From NCBI GenBank assembly GCA_020746875.1, contig JAGTJL010000016.1:558001-622000 (forward strand): a DNA stretch of 64,000 nt. Reading direction: 5' to 3'. The position numbers were made by a program, and so were the translations under genes. Numbering within the stretch: the stretch's first letter is position 1; each line of letters opens with the position of its first letter. The stretch comes from Rhexocercosporidium sp. MPI-PUGE-AT-0058. Its lineage: Eukaryota > Ascomycota > Leotiomycetes > Helotiales. Below the pieces are notes generated by a model. It was given only the letters and a program-made list of their open reading frames with translations, had not been told where the DNA came from and searched no databases. This document shows positions 22,179 through 32,337 of the stretch, one piece after another.

Positions 22179-23742
22179 CTACAGCTTTTCCCCTCGGTTG
22201 TGACCAATCAGTTTGAAGGAGCCTGATTGTAAATGCTGGAAAACCTGCTCGGGATCGTAGACCTTGGCTACCTGCGACAAGAACTTCAAATTTTCTTCGC
22301 CATAGCTTCCAATCACATCCTGCCATTCACCAGCATAGTTAGAGAAAAGGAAAGGATGATAAAGGCGTCGCCTCTCAGCCTCATCCTTGACCCTTCCAAT
22401 GATACGTCGTTGCGTGTGGATAAGCTCAACGTTGTGTCGCTCGAGCTTGGTACTGAATATCAGCAAAAAGGAGATTAGAGGTCCTTCAGCATTTTCGAGG
22501 CCGTACACATTGTCTGCCGGACTAAAAGTACGGGGGAGTGCGTGAAACTCCATCGTTCCTCTAATGTAGTGTGCAATCGGGGAAGCCTCCTGAACAAAAA
22601 CATCCAAGGCAAAGTTGAGGAGCTCATGGTCTAATCTAAACGTGAGCGTGGCAACATTTGCACGATCCCCATCACCATGTTGAAGGTCCGCTATGTTCGC
22701 CGCCAAGGTAAGGTAGTCGGTCATTCCGAGTGAAGATTGGACTGTTGGTACCTGGCGGAGACCATCAAACATAGGCAAATCTTCAACAGGCTCAGTGTAG
22801 GCAAGATACTGAAGTACCTGTAGAGGTCCCTCGTCGTAAGTAAAGATGATGATGGTATGTCCTTTGGGGTCCAAATCCGGGTTCAACTTCTGTACGAAAT
22901 CGCCGTAAGCCTCGATGGCCTGCCTAGCATGCTGACTCTCAATTAAAGTACGACCGCCCCACATTCCACTATACGGGTAGGTTTCCAGCTCAAATGCCGT
23001 GATGATACCAAAATTTGAGCCTCCACCTCGCAGGGCCCGGAAGAGGCTGGGCTCGCTTTCTCGGCTGGCTAACACAATTTTGCCGTCACCGAGAACGACC
23101 TCGAATGAGCGAACATTGTTGATGCCCCAACCAAGCCGGGCAGCATAGAAAGAGAGGCCACCTAATTATCTAGCAGTGAGTAATAAAAATCAAAAGCATA
23201 AATCTTCTATTCACGTACCTCCAACCAAAAAGCCACCAACCCCAACATCGGCTGATCTCCCACCAATCGCAATCAATCCTTCTCCCTGCAATTTTCTGTA
23301 GACAGATCGCCAGGTACAGCCAGACCCAACGAGGACGGTTCCCTTACTTCTGTCGATAGAAATGTTATTAAGCTTGACCAGATCCAGTTGTACTCCTCCA
23401 TCAAGACAAGATTGCCCAGCGAAGTGCCCATGACCACCGCTCTTCAACCCGAAAGGACATCGCGCTTTGGAACAAAGAGCGACAGCTTGAGCAAGGTCTT
23501 CTGTACTATGTGGTTGAAAGAAGCACCGAGGCTTTAGATTCTTTTGGTTGCCAGACCAGTAGCTATCTTGCAGAGATTTGTACGCAGCATCCTTCTCTTC
23601 GAAAACTTGGCGAGGAAATTGCTGACGGAGCTCGGAAGTCTGTATCGATGTCAATAAATTGCAGAACACAGATTTGATTAAGAGAACTACATACTAGGCG
23701 ATCTGTTGTGCACCGACTTGAAGTTGATGATGATGTTGCCAT
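22179..23742 (-). CDS. FAD-linked oxidoreductase, BBE-like (FAD_binding_4)
   Basis: Three exons on the minus strand: 23742-23695, 23639-23219 and 23161-22179; 484 codons including stop, frame kept throughout. Introns are GTATGT..CAG and GTACGT..TAG. Residues 50-190 form the PP-loop FAD domain: GLKSGGHGHFAG, with His86 as the likely covalent flavin-attachment residue, then LVGSGCTWRSVY and GGFLVGGGLSFYA across intron 2. RGGGSNFGI follows in the substrate domain. The C-terminus has YDPEQVFQHL, the berberine-bridge DP-x-x-VF signature. The family oxidises alcohols, amines or cyclising intermediates with O2. There is no signal peptide (N-terminus MATSSSTSSR), so it is probably intracellular. It shares a 725-bp divergent promoter with the DUF1349 gene. 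Confidence 0.93.
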
Positions 23743-24466
23743 TGTGACACTTGTGAATTTGTTAAGGAAAATCACTTATTCACTCAGAGCACACGATTCT
23801 TTGAAGGATATGACGGGAACGGTTTGGACCACAGTCCAATAAGTAATCGAAATCTTTGTGCCTGAAATCCTTGTTCGTGTGGGCAGAACAACGAGATAGA
23901 TCTTCGAACTTTGCTGCCAATCCAAAGGAGAAATAATTTGAATAGAGGACCGTTCAAAATAACCTTTGGTGCCGCGTGAGTTCTAATTGCGATCTAGTCA
24001 ACTTTTAAATACGCGAAAACCGGAGAGCTGCTAAGATTTATCCCATCTAGTATCTGTGTTGATACGGAAATTCCGAGACTTGTCTTGGTTGTCACGTGGG
24101 AAGCAGTAAATCGCTAAGTTTTCGGACTTTCGGAAAAGCAATATCGAGGAGATAAAGGGATGAAACCCAGACAAGCTCGGAGCGGTGCTGATAGATCACG
24201 GAGGATAGCTTCCTAAAGAGTAGGCAGTGTAATACAATCGGACCGGAGAGGCTTGGAAACCTATCGTGACAATAGAACATGCTGTCCGGCCCATGAATGG
24301 CAATTCTGCGCCGACGAAGTCCGGAGCGGAATTTGCGAAGAATGATTTGATGGGATAAGAACACACCATCGTTTATTTTTATTTTAAGAAATGTATATAG
24401 GAACCACTCACAATCCGAAATAGTGGTCAAAGGGTCACCCGAGGAAGTCTTTTCCAAACACACATC
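23743..24466. promoter_or_regulatory. Divergent promoter, FAD oxidoreductase / DUF1349 gene
   Basis: 724 bp between two divergent starts. It contains CGGAAATTCCG at 24065-24075 and, at 24119-24132, a looser CGG-rich site (TTCGGACTTTCGGAA). Short frames here look like noise. Confidence 0.65.
24065..24075. promoter_or_regulatory. Candidate Zn2Cys6 operator CGG-N5-CCG
   Basis: CGGAAATTCCG, a perfect palindrome. It matches the other two cluster sites at 10 of 11 positions (T for C at position 7). It lies roughly 320 bp upstream of the FAD oxidoreductase start and 390 bp upstream of the DUF1349 start. Confidence 0.55.
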
Positions 24467-25162
24467 ATGGCCAAATACAATCTCGTACCTGTCAACCACC
24501 AAAGTACTTCGAACCTCCTCACTCTCACCTCGATCAACAATGTCGATGTACTCGGCGTGCCGCTGTCTAATGACCCTTCTTTGGCGCCTTATTCTTTCAA
24601 GTCTACCATGTCACGCATTGCGTTGCCATCCACCCAATTGAAACGTGCAACTGTGAGCTTTCGACCAGTCCAAGGCTATACCTGTAACTGGGATCAAGCT
24701 GGATTCCTTTTCGTCCGTCCTAAGCCGGAACTTCCTGAACCTTCGGCAGAGCATCCAGGTACATCAGGCACCGCACCTTCATTTATCAAGATTGGAATCG
24801 AGCTGTGGGAGGGCAAGCTGTATCACATGATTTGCTCCAGTCACAATGATCTGACTGACTGGAGCTTGCATGCAATCCCTGAAGCCTACGAAGGTGAAAA
24901 GGATATCACCATGAACATATCGAGATTTGGCGACCGCCTCGCGATTCAAGCCATCTACGGACAAGGAGAACAATCTGTTAAAAGGATGATCCGAATTATC
25001 CCCTGGTGCTTCGTGGGTGAGGCCAAGGATGACCCGGACATCTGGGTAGCTGTCTATGTTTCACGACCGGACCCAGGAAGAACCACAACCGAGCCTCTCG
25101 TTGTGCAATTCCACGACTTCGAGATCGAGGACTCGAATGGCGTCAGCTATATTGATGGATGA
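24467..25162 (+). CDS. DUF1349-family (concanavalin A-like fold) protein
   Basis: A single exon of 231 residues with a good start (CACATCATGGCC). Order of conserved parts: YTCNWDQAGFLF (about 72-83), FIKIGIELWEGK (about 106-117), SDWS-like LTDWSLHAIP, ISRFGDRLAIQAIY, and the C-terminal VAVYVSRPDPG...VVQFHDFEIED strand. This is the DUF1349 beta-sandwich layout (related to YesU and the protein annotated 'regulation of enolase 1'). The molecular function of fungal members is not established; they may bind sugars or act as non-catalytic lectin-like proteins. No signal peptide. The regulator follows on the same strand 480 bp downstream. Confidence 0.85.
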   Translation: MAKYNLVPVNHQSTSNLLTLTSINNVDVLGVPLSNDPSLAPYSFKSTMSRIALPSTQLKRATVSFRPVQGYTCNWDQAGFLFVRPKPELPEPSAEHPGTSGTAPSFIKIGIELWEGKLYHMICSSHNDLTDWSLHAIPEAYEGEKDITMNISRFGDRLAIQAIYGQGEQSVKRMIRIIPWCFVGEAKDDPDIWVAVYVSRPDPGRTTTEPLVVQFHDFEIEDSNGVSYIDG

Positions 25163-25641
25163 TCGTGTTTACTCTTTTTTTTAGGAGACTTAGTTGTAAC
25201 CGGATTGAATATCTTCGATATCACGATTCTCAACAGTGCAACGTGACGAGAGCGCATGTCCCCGGTCCTTACCTTACAAACCTATGAAATTTTTGGGTGT
25301 TGCAAATTTTCTCCCGCACAACAAAAAATGATATAGCTGCGCCTTTAAAATAGTCGTAACAGTACCTACTTGCAAAGTCCGTCAAAATCGGTGGTAATGG
25401 TATCAAAGAAAGATTTTGAATCGACAAGCCACAGCCAGAAAGAAGGGATCTTCCTCTAAGCCGTCAGGGAAATAATGCCGGTCTGTGTTGCCGGAATTTC
25501 TGCCTTAACTTAGCTTGTCCTGGTGGGGGTTGCCGAAATCGCGTGACTGCAACGTCGTTTCCCCATGTCATCTGCGATATCATCGACAATTTCAGCACAC
25601 AGAGTATCTTGACGATAAATTCTATCACACTCCCGCGCAAT
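25163..25641. promoter_or_regulatory. Promoter region of the Zn2Cys6 factor
   Basis: 479 bp between the DUF1349 stop and the regulator start. No full CGG-N5-CCG site is seen here; only a partial GCCGGAATTTC near 25490. If the factor controls the cluster, it need not control itself. Confidence 0.5.
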
Positions 25642-28345
25642 ATGCGTCATACCAAGTACCTCAGCACTTGCGATCATTGCAGGATCTGGAAAGTGCGGTG
25701 CTCAAGTTGGTAAATCCCGCCGCTGCCCCACTCTCGGTGCTAACATGCTGCAGAAGTGAATGAGCAGGACGAGGCATGCGCAACGTGCATTGTATGTGAT
25801 CACCTTCCCTTTGTTGGAGTTACGCTTCAACTTTACAACGCTCATTTTTGTCTTCAGAAACGAGGTCTACAGTGCAAGTTCTCGCCAACGAAAGTACGAA
25901 AACCATATGCGGCCAGGATAGCGAAGAAAGGAAAAGCTAGAGGTGTGTGCTCTAGCGAAATTTAAGAACTACTGCTAACATAGGATAGTGCCAGAGGAAG
26001 AGAGATTTAATGTGAACGAAGCTGATTGTTCTCTATCATGCTCCACGAATGCAGGAACCTTTGCTAGTGCTACACAGTTTGCATCTCCATCACAAGATGG
26101 AATGTCATTGAGACCATCTCTCAAGAAGACAAGGTTATATGTTGACAGACTACTTTTTGAATCAGATTCCATAGGATTTCCGCAGGAGGAAAGGTCAAGA
26201 TACGCTGTAGGAGGGTTAAGCGTTTCGAGACAAATAACCGAGGATCACGGTTAGTACACCGAAGACGTGTCCCGGGACCCTTTTTACAAATATTGATCCC
26301 GCCCAGTCCCGAGCTCTAGTCTGGCTTTCTTCTCCGACGATGCTGTGGCAAATCTGTCCCGGAAGTTGGGTCATGATAGGCTCAAAGATCTTGTGAACGG
26401 CCTAGAAGCAACAATGAAAGCCCGATGGGTCGCCGCAGTGCAACATAAAGAACCACTCGAGGGCTCGGTTCCTTGTCTTCAGCGCCAATCCCAATATATT
26501 CAATGTATAAGATACTCTGTTGAGTGCACGAAGTCACCGCTAATTTCTGTATAGCGTACTTCGAACATGTGCACCCCGTTTTCCCGTTCCTTGATCAGGC
26601 AGCGTTTGAAAGGAGAGCGTCCTCCCCAGGAAACGACATGTCGGAATCCACCCAAAAAACATGGTTAGCCCTTTACAATACTATAATGAGTCTCGGGTGT
26701 ATGTACCATGACGGAGGCTCCTTTCAACCGGCGCATGGGCTGGCATGGCATTATTTCAAAATCTCCTTTGATTATTTCAAGGATGTGTTGACTAGCACCG
26801 CTTCACTGCTTAAAGCTCAGGTACGGTCCAGTCTTGCCAGAATTTGCCAGTAATCTAACATCAGTAGGCAATGACAGCAATGGTAAGTTTGCTTCTCCGT
26901 GATGACTAGATTATTCCGGAGCTGAATAGAGCCTGTATCTAGGCTGTGTTTGCGCTCAATTACTCCAGCCTGCAGATAGAAACCCTGTGCATCTCCGAAG
27001 CGGCTAGGACTATCGTAACACTAGGCTTGCACAAGAGAAATCTGGATGTTGAGTCTAATGAGGACAGCAGAAGAATCTTCTGGGTTGTGTATTGCATGGA
27101 AAAAGAATACGCATTCAACTCTAGCCATGCCTCAGTATGTTTCCTTCCTCTCCAAGGGAGTTTTGATTAATGTGCGTATGACAGTTAATCGCGGACCTCG
27201 ACATCAGCTGTCCTCTTCCTACAGTTCCAGTCGCAGCCAATGAAGGTTTCCACTGGCTCCGGTGTTGGGCACGGTACTCTCGAATTCTTTCTAGAGCATA
27301 TGACACGCTTTTTTCCACTAGTGCCACTTTGAATTCTACAGATGAACACTTCTCGTACATGGACTGCATCATGGATGACCTGGAGGCTTGGAAGGATTCC
27401 ATCCCTGAAGACCTTCGCCCGGGCTCGCCACTGCGGCAACATCGAATGCGACGACCGCACATGCAAGACTTGGCCCTTAGGATTCACTTTTCATACTACA
27501 ATCTACAGATTTGTATGTCAAGGTTGACTCTTCACGTCTGCGTCGATCAGAGCTCGCACAGAGAACCCGAGAGCAAGAAATCCCTACTGCTGGCAGCACG
27601 CTACGTCATTGAGTCGACCCCTTACATCCCCATGGAACCATATACTCCTGTTTTGTAACCTCCCTACCCAATGACGCGAAAGAAAGGTATGGCCAACTAA
27701 TAGTCTTCTTACAGGATACTTGGGACCATGCCGATGGTTGCGATGTTCATAATATTTGACTTCGTAATCAAAAATCCGCTGCATCCCGAGACAAGAACTA
27801 ATCTATCCTTCCTCGACATTGTCGCAGCACACTTCGCCAGACTCGATTTAGCTTCAGAGGGAACTCTCCACGACATGAAGGTGGCCGAATTTACGTCTAT
27901 TGCTCGACTTTACGTGGACAGCTTGACGAAAGACCAGGAGAACCGCAACAGAGCGACGTCAAATACTGCTTCTAGCATGAGCCCAAGGCCGAGTGATGAG
28001 AGCTACACCAACCTCCAACAAGCTCCGTTCTCAACGCAACAGTCTTCGAATAATGTTCGGTGCTCAGATAGCTCGAGTATGGTTAGTGACTACACTTCAT
28101 TTGATGATTGTAGCCTTTTTCCTTTCCATCATGCTTCTTTGCTCATTCAGATATTATTACTGTTCTCTATGCACCATCATCAACTAACATGTTTTATTTA
28201 GATCTATGGCCTAGACGGTGGGAATTTCTCCGCAGCGACTGAATACAACGTCCTCGATTTCCCCGATGCGTGCTCCTCCTTGTATATGTCTCTACCGCAT
28301 TCTGGATACGATCTAGCCAGTCTTTTCAATTATCCCTTTGTCTGA
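25642..28345 (+). CDS. Zn2Cys6 transcription factor with fungal-specific TF domain
   Basis: Rebuilt as 11 exons: 25642-25705, 25754-25791, 25858-25942, 25995-26249, 26307-26504, 26555-26820, 26868-26882, 26943-27134, 27185-27654, 27715-28081 and 28202-28345. Together they give 698 in-frame codons including stop. The zinc cluster is split by two introns: CDHCRIWKVRC, then ACATCIKRGLQC, giving C-x2-C-x6-C-x9-C-x2-C-x6-C, followed by a basic linker (KVRKPYAARIAKKGK). The middle-homology domain runs from about residue 214 (YFEHVHPVFPFLD) through TLGLHKR to LDISCPLP. Intron 1 uses a GTTGGT donor. Exon 7 is only 15 nt. Likely the local regulator of the flanking genes. Start ATG 25642 is the nearest in frame before the first Cys. 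Confidence 0.88.
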
Positions 28346-29256
28346 AGCTATGAAGAAACTTTGCGTACCGCGATTTCAAAACAGAAAGGTGTCTTGACTG
28401 GTACCTCCACTTAGACCTCTCAACTCAAGCATATAATGTATGTGCCAATAGGAGTAAAAATTTATCACTAAGCCAGAAGATCATGGTGCATTTCTTTCTC
28501 AAGCCCTCCCCAGGAAGGTGGTCAGCCACACACACCCCTTATTGGCAAGAAATCTGTCACATCGTTCAATTTTTCACTAAGTCAACCATCTTCTGTTTCT
28601 TGGCATTTAAAAAGATTAAGCATGAAAAAAAGTTGGAATTGGATCAGCTCAGGTTGTTTTGCTTTAGCAATCGTGATCTGAAAATGATCTAGCAGTGATG
28701 CAGCTGTTTGATAGGTAATATGTACAACAATATTACCCGCTGTCGATTAAACGCTGTTGGCGGTGAAGTTTGAAGAGTTTTTTTTTGACACTATGTGATA
28801 GTGTGAGGGTTTGATTTGAGGGCGATGCAGATCACTGGATGTCCCGGCACCTACAGCCTACAGCTGATAAGGGGATGTTTTGTCTCTTGCTACATCAGGG
28901 TCGAAGCAAGGGACGAGGACTAAGCCAACTCTTTGAAGTGAGCTTTTGTGTTTAGTTCCTTGCACATATTGATTAGTGCTGAACAGAGCAAATTAATTTT
29001 CACAGATTACATTTTGACAGTGATTTTGGCGGATTTCAAGAATTTAGATGTAACCGTCCATGCTAGTACATAACCTAGTTCAACTTGAATTCAAATGATG
29101 TTGGCGAGAAGCACCAACACAATCACACCCCTGATGAACAACACCTTGTCAAGCCCCACTTATCGCAGTCAGGAGTCCACATATCCTTAATAGTGTCACC
29201 TCCGTACTTTACCGAAACAAAAGCTATGGCTAGTTCCTGTTGACTTCGGACTCCAT
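28346..29256. other. Convergent 3' intergenic region
   Basis: 911 bp between the stops of the regulator (plus) and the permease (minus). No gene recognised. A 69-codon plus-strand frame (28483-28692) is without family features. Confidence 0.6.
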
Positions 29257-31184
29257 TCAATTCCCAAGATTCAGCAACTCCCAATCAATCTTTGGTCCTT
29301 CGAACTGGTGTCCAATAATATACCAGCCCCCGATCATGAGAAGGAGTAAACCGAGCAATATTGGTGAGGTGTAGTTCATGGTTTCAACTGTGACTGGCAG
29401 ACTTGGGGGCATACAGACCAGGACTACTAAGACAGGAACCCAAAGCGTTGCGAAAATGTTACAGAAGTATCCCATATATCCTAGCTTGAATGGTCGATCC
29501 GGAAGTGCTTTTTTACGGCCGACTAGAAGAAGAAGTGTTTGTGGTGCCGCCATCGAGATATTAATGAAGAGAACCGCAGATGTGATGATAGAATTGAAAG
29601 CGGTCGAGCTGGCAAGGTATAGTAATCCGTATAAGGCGTTGAATCCCAGTGCTAATAAGGTCGCTCGCGCTGGGAACTCCATTTTTGTATCGACATGTGC
29701 AAAGAACTTGGGGAATGGAAGTCCTCCGTCTCGTGCGAAAGCCCAGGCAATACGTCCAGAAGCAGTAAACAGGGAGGGCAGTGCCGCTAGAATCAAAAGG
29801 TCAGCTGAAAATGATACATGTGGCAATACTTGAAAAGAGGGATTGATAGAACGCACAGGCATATATAAGAATGAGCCAGGCCCCCAGGAATATCGTCAGA
29901 GCACGATTGCCAGTCACTTGGTAGACAAGCTCCACGGCAGGAAAGCCGGAATTCATGACCTTGGTGAAATCGGTGATCGTGAACATGGCAGCAACCATCA
30001 TAGGCAGGCTGGTCAAGAAGCCGATGAGCATAGTAAAATTCCTAATCATGTATGTTAGCTGGGTTTCAGAACACGAGCTAATGGTATGCTTACATGACTA
30101 CGGGTAACTTGCGTCCCGGATTCCGCATCTCTTCAGCAATGTGTATTGCTGAATCCGATCCTCCAAAGGTAAACATAGCGTTTGAAATCCCAAGAGCCCA
30201 AGCCGTTCCTGGAGTCCAACCACTGGAACCAAGGTTTGATTGTACAAGGAGCGAGCCATCGTTTGTATGCTGTTTCATGGCCAGTATTATGATGAACCAG
30301 ACCAAGAAACCAGTCAAGCTCAAAAACATGGAGCCAGACGCGAGACCTGGGATCCCCCTGGGGAACAGGAAAAGTGGGGCCACTATTGAAAATTAGTATA
30401 AAGAAGGTCGGGCTAAATCTGTCGACATACCAGAGAACAAGGCAATCGCAAGGTAGCCCAAGTAAACGTGCCAGGCTTCAGGTGTGTAGCTTGGATTTAC
30501 GAAAGCAGCCAGGCCAGTGCTTGCGGTTGCGACCAGGGACAGGCCCGCCGTGGTCGCAAGACACCAACCTAGAACCGACATCCAACCCACGAGGAAGGCG
30601 CTAACACGTTTGTATTTCTCCGGTGCAAGCACATACATGAAGTGGTATTGACCCTATACCGACATTAGATTTCCCCAGAGTATAGACAGAATATATGTAG
30701 AGTAGACTATGTAGACGTACACCAGAAGTGGGGAATGCAGACGCAAGCTCGGATAAACCCAGTGTAATTGTCCATTGGAAGAACACGGCCACCAGAAGTG
30801 CAAAGACAACAACTTGCGGCCCACCATATCGTAGATTTTGTCCAAAGATACTCAGTGCTCCCACCCAGGAGTTCATAACACTGATCAAGCGCATTTATTA
30901 GCTGTCTGTGCTCCTCAACCCCCAAAATAGCAAGACCACAAGTAGTTGCAAGACAAGACGTACCAGAACATGAAGCCCAAGGAGGACATAGCCGAAAAGA
31001 GACGAGGCATAGCAGCTTTGTGGCCTTGAGCACGTAGGATAGCATCGTCAATAGCATTGGGATCCATGGAAACGGAGCCAGCCCCAAGGCTGACCACGGG
31101 AGCGAACTCAGGTCCACTCGAAGTAGGTTTCTCTGTGGCCATGCTTTGAGCACTGCTTTTGTTGGGGTCGGCATCGTGAGACAT
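29257..31184 (-). CDS. Amino acid/choline/GABA-type permease (APC superfamily)
   Basis: Six exons on the minus strand: 31184-30964, 30880-30721, 30653-30431, 30382-30094, 30041-29857 and 29804-29257; 542 codons including stop, frame kept. Soluble N-terminus of about 60 residues, then about 12 hydrophobic segments. Family landmarks are FGQNLRYGGPQ in helix 1, GLSELASAFPTSGGQYHF in the loop after helix 2 (across intron 2), GGSDSAIHIAEEMRNP (the E-E-NP motif) and SGRIAWAFARDGGLPFP near helix 8. This layout is that of fungal UGA4/BAT/HNM-type proton symporters for GABA, choline or polyamines. It shares a 1.15-kb divergent promoter with the monooxygenase, so uptake and oxidation may be co-controlled. 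Exact substrate cannot be told. Confidence 0.92.
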
Positions 31185-32337
31185 TATGAATGAAGAAGGA
31201 AGCTCCGGCAGATGGAGTACGAGTAACTGCGGTTACTGGCTCCAAGCAGGCATGTCATTCATGATGGAGAGGGGAGGGTAGCCTGCCATGATACTTGTAT
31301 AAAGAATAGATAGATAAGGTAAGCTGCGCAGTTGTTCCCGAGAATTGGACTGTCAGATTACTTGGGAAGTCTAAGGATCCGAAAGACCGGGCCTTGGGTT
31401 CTGCCAGGGGGGTGGGGGGGTGCGAGCTCGTATCTACGGCAGGTGGTAATTTGTAGAATTAGTAGCCTTTCAGGGCAGGGCAGATGCCATGCCGGCGATC
31501 ATGCCGCACCGCACCACCAGGTCCGCATCGCATCGCATCCTATCATATCATATCCCACACTGTTCTACCATTGAGAGGTAAGTACAATGGATGAAGCGAG
31601 AGCTGTACGGTCGGTGCATCAACAAAAAAGCCCAAAGAATGTTGGCGTGCGGGGTTGGCTGTGGTGGTGGTGGTGGTGGTGGTGTGACCTTACCGCCACT
31701 TAATTACTGTATCTGTGGGGTTCCCGCTCGGCTCCAATTATCATTACCGTAACTGTCCTGTAATTATGGCCCGGGAATGAAAACCTTCGGAAACTCCGAT
31801 CCTGTGTTCCACCATTCGAGTGCTCGCTGTCATGCCCTCCCCTCCTCCTCCTTCACTCACTGCACTCCATGCCGAAATACATACCGGTACCGAATACCTA
31901 AAGATTTCTCCGGAACGAACACCGACGAACAGTCATGAGTCAGTCATCCCTGATCAGATCGCAGCACAGCACGGACTTGCTCACACTGAATTTACTCTAC
32001 TACTTAATTACCACAGAAAATGCTCCTATCTCTCGGCACTACTTTCGGATCGGAGCCGCCCTCTTCCCTCCATCCCCCCTGCATGGCATAGTGTAGCATA
32101 GCATGGCATCCGGTATATTATTGAAGATGCAAAAATTCCTCCCGACGTACTTCCTGCAGTCCTGTCTTTGTTTTCTCGCTTGACTCAAAATACTTAAGTA
32201 CTGTACATGACATGCATTCCTAACCGATCATTCATGTTGATTCTTCACCTCTCTCCCGAACCAACCGCTGTCCACAGCCCACTACACTATAGTACGGATT
32301 CCGAGCGTGACAGGCTCTTCTTGACAATCTCACCAAC
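31185..32337. promoter_or_regulatory. Divergent promoter, permease / BV-type monooxygenase
   Basis: 1153 bp. It holds a (GTG)n tract at 31661-31685, a GTGGGG motif near 31713 of the kind bound by CreA, the CGG-N5-CCG site at 31788-31798, and CGGATTCCG (CGG-N3-CCG) at 32295-32303 just before the monooxygenase start. No coding region. Confidence 0.65.
31788..31798 (+). promoter_or_regulatory. Candidate Zn2Cys6 operator CGG-N5-CCG
   Basis: CGGAAACTCCG inside TTCGGAAACTCCGAT (31786-31800), identical over 15 bp to the site upstream of the aminotransferase 10.8 kb away. About 600 bp upstream of the permease start and 540 bp upstream of the monooxygenase start. Confidence 0.62.

Noticed and set aside
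25515..25763. Plus-strand 82-codon frame before the regulator
   Set aside because: It reads through the zinc-cluster exon in the wrong frame; the Cys pattern C-x2-C-x6-C is in the other frame starting at ATG 25642.
29378..29833. Plus-strand frame of 151 codons
   Set aside because: Antisense to the last exon of the permease; codon pattern follows the minus-strand gene.
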